Source of the DNA: Boletus sp. NGJ
Taxonomy: Eukaryota > Basidiomycota > Agaricomycetes > Boletales > Boletaceae
Length of the DNA: 64,000 nucleotides
Assembly: GCA_019096195.1 (NCBI GenBank)
Contig: JAGTXK010000091.1
Location: forward strand, 248,001-312,000
Reading direction: 5' to 3'
A model generated the notes under the pieces. The model was not told the origin of the DNA. It did no database searches and worked only from the letters and a program-made list of their open reading frames with translations. The position numbers and the translations under genes are program-made. Positions within the stretch are counted from its first letter, which is position 1. Each line of letters begins with the position of its first letter. Below, one piece after another: positions 59,703 through 64,000 of this stretch.

Positions 59703-60294
59703 AAAGTGTTGTGTCCCCAGCCATAGTTCTGAATTCTAATTACTTGGTCAGAAGCCCATCGATGCCTGCGGAGGCCACGCAATGGCCGCACGCAGGAGGC
59801 CAATATTCATCTTCCCTGACACGCGTCCATGTCGTTGTATCCTGACTCTCCCATGTCGTTCAAGTTTCGATGTGGACCCGAGATAGGACGCGGAGCGAGC
59901 TGGGTGCCGAGCACAGACATGCGGGACCGACGCCTCATCTTTTGCTATCACCGTCGAGGCTCTTGCTTTCATGTGCTTACATCCAAGCCACACCGAGCAT
60001 CGCCCGTGACAGAACTCTCTTGTAACCACTTTGCTGCAAAAGGCAATATAAAGGACACGCACATGCAGAGAGAGAGACCCCCTAAAGTTAGCTTTTTGGG
60101 TTGTCGCGCAAAAAGGTGCAAGTCTGCCCGATTGCTGCGATCCAGGCTCCCGGATGGCGTACTGTATGGAATTGATTGCAGCGTCCGTACCTAATCTATA
60201 ATCGACCTGGTAGGTAACAGCATAGGTTGAGGGGCGTTATGACATGAAGAAAGACAATAAGACGCTGTACCTTTCTCGCAGCGCATTGCACAGG

Positions 60295-60336
60295 CTTTCT
60301 TTCTTTCTTTCTTTCTTTTTTTTTTTTTTTTTTTTC
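60295..60336 (+). repeat. CTTT microsatellite joined to poly(T)
   Basis: Several CTTT units followed by about twenty T. Edges are approximate. Confidence 0.8.
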
Positions 60337-62553
60337 CAAGAATGGGATTAGCAACGAGCGGCCGTTCGCACTCTCAGTCTTGGTGAATGACGCGATCAGC
60401 GGTATGACGATATTTTGCAAACCGTTTGTATGTGATCTCGGTTTCTTGCTGTTTACCGGACCGGCCGGCAGTGCTAGGGCTGTACTGCTTCGTCGTAGTG
60501 GAACGTGTCCCTCGGGGTTATTGAGAAACGGTCCCGGTCTGAGGGGAGCGAGACACACCAAGGCAATCGCGGGCCTCGTCTCAAAACCTCCGCGAACCGT
60601 TTCAAAGCGTACACAACGGGGTTCGTCCAGTCCTGAGCCACGACCTCTGTGCATGTCATGGGATCAAGGATATGTGCAAGGTGGAGCGCTATCGATGAGA
60701 GAATCTGTCAACAGGAGAAGCATGCTTGATGGTCGTTATCGCGTGGGGAGATGGACGATGGCAAGTTTACCTAGTGAAAGGCCACGAAAGGCGATGCGAT
60801 GATCATCGGAGACATGATATGTAGTTTATCCCTGCTAATATTAATGCCAGCCTGTCCACGGACTGGAACGTTTTGCATATGTTCGCAAAGATCCAAGATT
60901 GATGTATTTATCGCCATAGAATGGGACAGGTGTCAAGGGACGATGACGCCAGCCCTGCGTGCGCACGACCCGGAATGAACGCAACGTAGTACGGCTCCCC
61001 TACGGTGGCAAGATCAAACGGTCACGGCGAGCGGTTCTCTCTGTCTGATGCAACGTGTATTGCAGGGTGGCTTACAGTCTATCGCGACGAATCGCCAGTT
61101 GGACGTGAATGGCTAACAATAGATGACCGCGGGAAGGCAGCACCAATCTGACCGTACCACCCTACCCCCGTTCATCGACATGGCGCCGCCGAACCTTCAA
61201 TCCGTAACCATGCACGAACCCTCGAATCCTGTCGATTGTTCGGCGATCACGAATGACTTGTCTTTTTAAAATGAATATTCCACGACACCCGGGTGGAGTC
61301 TTGGGAATTCAGCGCGTTTCAAGCCGGTCACCGACGTAGTCGACCCGAGTGGGTTTACGATGACTTGAAGAGAGTGAAATCAACGAGTCAACTTTTTCCG
61401 CGTGCGAGCGACACGGGGTGTTCGTACCGATATTTTCTTGACAATTGGGTACCGTCGCAGTCTTCGAACAGCCGAATGGGATTTACTGTCGAACGGTCCC
61501 TGGGGATCCACACATGGTGCTCGCCGTACGAGTCAGCACAGTAGACGCTTGCGCCGTCGACAAGCCCTCGACGGTGGCGCGGTTTCACTCTTGAAAACCT
61601 CAGAATCGTGCTCTCCTCCTCACGTCTAAATGGTGCCACGTATGCACGAGATGGTGTGCCGGGACGTGTGGCAGGTCTTCTGAGTATGCGAAGCGTTTGG
61701 ACATGGGAGAACGGCCACTGAACTTGTTTGGCGAGGGAAGTTTTTTTGGACGGTGGCATCCTGTTCGCTTGGACCCTTCGGCGCAAGCGAAAATTGAATT
61801 GCAGCTGGCAAAACTCAATTGACATTCGTGCATTCAGACAAGGCGGACTAGACACGGACATGACTCACTCTGACCATGCGTTTTTTTTTACCCACGCGTA
61901 TATGCTTGGAAGAAAAGTGCTCACGGGCGACATACCGTCTCCCGCGAAGGCCCTCCTCGAAACATGGACCACGACGAAACGCATTCCCCGACATCAGTCA
62001 ATCCACAAGGTGAAACTGCTTCTGTGCTCTTCTCGTCTGATGGTACACACGACGTTCGTGGGTGCACTTGGCTCGTGCTGTGCCCGCCCCCCAGGCGGCT
62101 ATATAGTATCGCGTGTGAAAGAGCGAGTCAATGGAAGCGATCGCAACCTCGTTACCGTTCGTTGTCAAGCTCGCGCTGAATCCAAGAACACGAATAATAT
62201 TCCATCCGTTCGCAGCGAAGCGGGCTCTATCATACAATAAATCAATGCCATAGTCTCGGTCTGAACACCGAGGGAACGAAAACAGATGAGATGTCTATGC
62301 GAACAAGCATGCAAAGAAAGAGTCGAATCTATCTATGTGTATATGCATGTATATACAAGTGTGAGTGAGATGAGTGATGAGAAGGGAGAGATAATGAGCG
62401 TGGGTGTTACGTGAGAATTTGAAAGAAATTCAAGGACCGTTGTCGTGCATGCTCATTTCGAGCATGGTCGTGCAGAAGAAAGAAGGGCAAGTGTCCCAAA
62501 TTTTGAAGGGGTAGAACAACAAAGAGATGAGTTTTGATGAGACAGAATAGGAA

Positions 62554-63666
62554 TTATGCCGCGATCGCACGGGTGCCCTTGCGACCTCTAACGCCGTCCC
62601 AGCGTTTCGGAGCCATGAGGAGTACGGACGAGTCCGAGCTGGCGAGAGAAGACGAGAGGGAGGGAGCGCGGGTCCAGTGGACGGGCTCGATTTGCCGTTG
62701 CGAGTCGCACTTCTGATAATAAGCGGGGTGGTACTGCGGTTGGGGAGCGACTACGATCTCGTCTTGGTCTTCATCCTCGCCATCGACCCAGTCTAGCTCG
62801 GCCGCTCGGCAAGAGGGGAATATGACGGGGGTTGGGGTGTGGGAGTGGGTGGGGGTCGAAGGATCCCTGTGTGGGGAGAAAAAAACCTTCTTTGCGGGCA
62901 GTTTGTGACGGGAAAGCGGGGCGGGGGAGTGGACAGGGGTCTTTTTCGATTTTTTAGACGACGAAAGAGGCTTCTTCCCCTGAGGAACGGCGGGAAAATA
63001 ATCGGTGACTTTCTCGATCACGTAGACGTCCTTTGCAGACTTTGTGCTGTTTGAACGGTCACGACCGACCCAGGAACGCACGAGGGCACCGATATTTACG
63101 CCAAAGGACGCGTCTTCGTCGGGTGTTGCGACCAAGGGTTCTGTGAGGAGGGAGGTGAGGGAGGTGCTCGCCTCGCTCATGCAGGTCGTCGTGTTGGCGG
63201 GGGCGGTTGGATCGGAGTAGGTGTGCGGAGGGCGTGCAGGGTAGGGCGGACGGACATGCGCGGGGGAGGAGAGGGAGAGGGTGGGGAGCGGGGTGGATGC
63301 GGCCGTGCGCTCGATAAGCTTTGGGGTCGGCTGGTGGCGTATACGGGGAGACGGGGGACGCTCGGATGGGAGTGGGGAGGAGGGAGGGAGATCCGCAAAG
63401 GGGAGAGCGGGTGCGCCAGCTGGAATGTGGGGCGGAATTGCCTGTGCCCACTCGCGAATGCGGTAGGCGCCGGATGGGGGGAGTGGTGCAGGATGTGCGC
63501 GGAGAGAGGAGGAGGGCTGGGCGTAGGAGAGACACTCTGGGGAACAGTATGGGCCGGAAGCGGCTGGGAAGTCATCCTGTGGGAGGTGTGAGGGGGGACG
63601 GGGAGGAGGGGGAGGGTGTGGACGTACGAGTTTGCGTTCGCAGGAGAGACACCAGTCGACGTCCAT
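62554..63666 (-). CDS. Ecl1-like zinc-binding protein
   Basis: Single-exon gene of 370 residues from the ATG at 63666; the frame is open 48 codons further upstream. The N-terminus has two cysteine pairs, WCLSCERKL at about 5-13 and YCSPECLSYAQ some 35 residues later, which is the arrangement of the Ecl1 life-span regulatory family (small zinc-binding proteins extending chronological life span in fission yeast). The rest is Pro/Ser-rich, with a basic KKSKKTPVH segment, an acidic WVDGEDEDQDE stretch and MAPKRWDGVRGRKGTR near the C-terminus. It is far longer than yeast Ecl1, mainly by disordered sequence. The call rests on the cysteine pattern alone. Confidence 0.6.
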   Translation of the reverse strand: MDVDWCLSCERKLVRPHPPPPPRPPSHLPQDDFPAASGPYCSPECLSYAQPSSSLRAHPAPLPPSGAYRIREWAQAIPPHIPAGAPALPFADLPPSSPLPSERPPSPRIRHQPTPKLIERTAASTPLPTLSLSSPAHVRPPYPARPPHTYSDPTAPANTTTCMSEASTSLTSLLTEPLVATPDEDASFGVNIGALVRSWVGRDRSNSTKSAKDVYVIEKVTDYFPAVPQGKKPLSSSKKSKKTPVHSPAPLSRHKLPAKKVFFSPHRDPSTPTHSHTPTPVIFPSCRAAELDWVDGEDEDQDEIVVAPQPQYHPAYYQKCDSQRQIEPVHWTRAPSLSSSLASSDSSVLLMAPKRWDGVRGRKGTRAIAA

Positions 63667-64000
63667 TGGAGAGTCGAGGACGAGGAGGACGTTGAGAGAG
63701 GACGTTTGGACTTGGACGAGAAAAAAAGCGGACGGGGCAAGGTGTGCTGGTGCGAGCTCCCTTCTTATATATCCGACTGCCATTTGGAGACGATCCAAGA
63801 TCCAGATCACGAGATGAGTGGCATGCCAAATTAGGGTGACCCTTTCTGGGCCAATTCAATTATTTAATTTACAGCTCTTTTTCATTATCGTCGATCGAGC
63901 ACAATTATTTATTTATGCATATTATTTTGTGACTCTGCGCATCGGCGATCCGAGTCAGCATCTGTGGCGACACGCGCAGCACTAACACCCACGGCGTACA

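Larger units (their letters stand above)
56505..62553. other. About 6 kb without a recognisable gene
   Basis: By far the longest non-coding stretch of the window. Open frames on both strands are short (at most about 170 codons), often overlap each other on opposite strands and show no family I know or convincing splice chain. Simple repeats inside are C10 at 58651-58660, C14 at 59689-59702 and a CTTT/T tract near 60295-60336. No tRNA or terminal repeats were seen. It could be a decayed element, a region of non-coding RNA or a fast-evolving gene. Confidence 0.5.

Noticed and set aside
1-64000. tRNA, rRNA, CRISPR arrays, LTR or DNA-transposon ends.
   Set aside because: Looked for by eye on both strands; no tRNA-type arms, spaced repeats, terminal repeats or transposase/polymerase motifs found.

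Overview
This window is nuclear DNA of a filamentous basidiomycete fungus, most likely an Agaricomycete. Genes are densely packed on both strands and broken by many short introns (mostly 40-70 bases). The proteome is fungal: phytosphingosine hydroxylase, a Golgi GDP-mannose carrier, a Zn2Cys6 factor with the Agaricomycete-type linker after the last cysteine, Mus7/MMS22 and an Ecl1-like protein. I saw no rRNA, tRNA, CRISPR array or clear mobile element. All gene models below were built by hand from splice sites, reading phase and remembered family motifs; no search was run.

Layout: 1-9078 (-) SUR2 (cut by the left edge), CAF40/CNOT9 and MMS22/mus7. 9567-12363 (-) an IFH1-like regulator, divergent from 12959-14778 (+) BFR2, followed by 14977-17072 (+) SNX41. 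17073-22141 is sparse and holds one Zn2Cys6 gene (18551-20121, -). 22142-23283 (+) is a PQ-loop membrane protein and 23477-29804 (+) clathrin heavy chain in 24 exons, convergent with 30067-31215 (-) RHO3. 31499-34848 (-) is a large Zn2Cys6/fungal_trans regulator; 35672-37125 (-) a coiled-coil protein; 37361-40182 (-) a CUE-like/PAM2/CCCH/SMR protein; 40366-41920 (-) TSR4, divergent from 42242-45424 (+) the zinc transporter MSC2. Then 45771-47331 (+) VRG4 and 47739-52642 (+) pyruvate carboxylase, convergent with 52949-54230 (-) a nitronate monooxygenase, which is divergent from 54559-55343 (+) SmB. A basic Pro/Arg-rich hypothetical protein follows, then about 6 kb without a recognisable gene, and finally an Ecl1-like protein (62554-63666, -).

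Functionally this is a housekeeping neighbourhood: membrane traffic and polarity (clathrin, RHO3, SNX41, VRG4, MSC2), ribosome production (BFR2, TSR4, IFH1-like), mRNA turnover and splicing (CNOT9, SMR protein, SmB) and genome stability (MMS22). I see no dedicated biosynthetic or defence cluster. The most unusual signals are in gene structure: six well-supported GC-AG introns, micro-exons of 3, 5, 7, 10, 12 and 17 bases (one ending on the biotin-carrying lysine codon of pyruvate carboxylase), and a run of single-base reading-frame breaks between 39.4 and 55.3 kb, each mended on paper by removing one C of the coding strand. Those breaks are either local sequence errors or something real that needs cDNA to settle.
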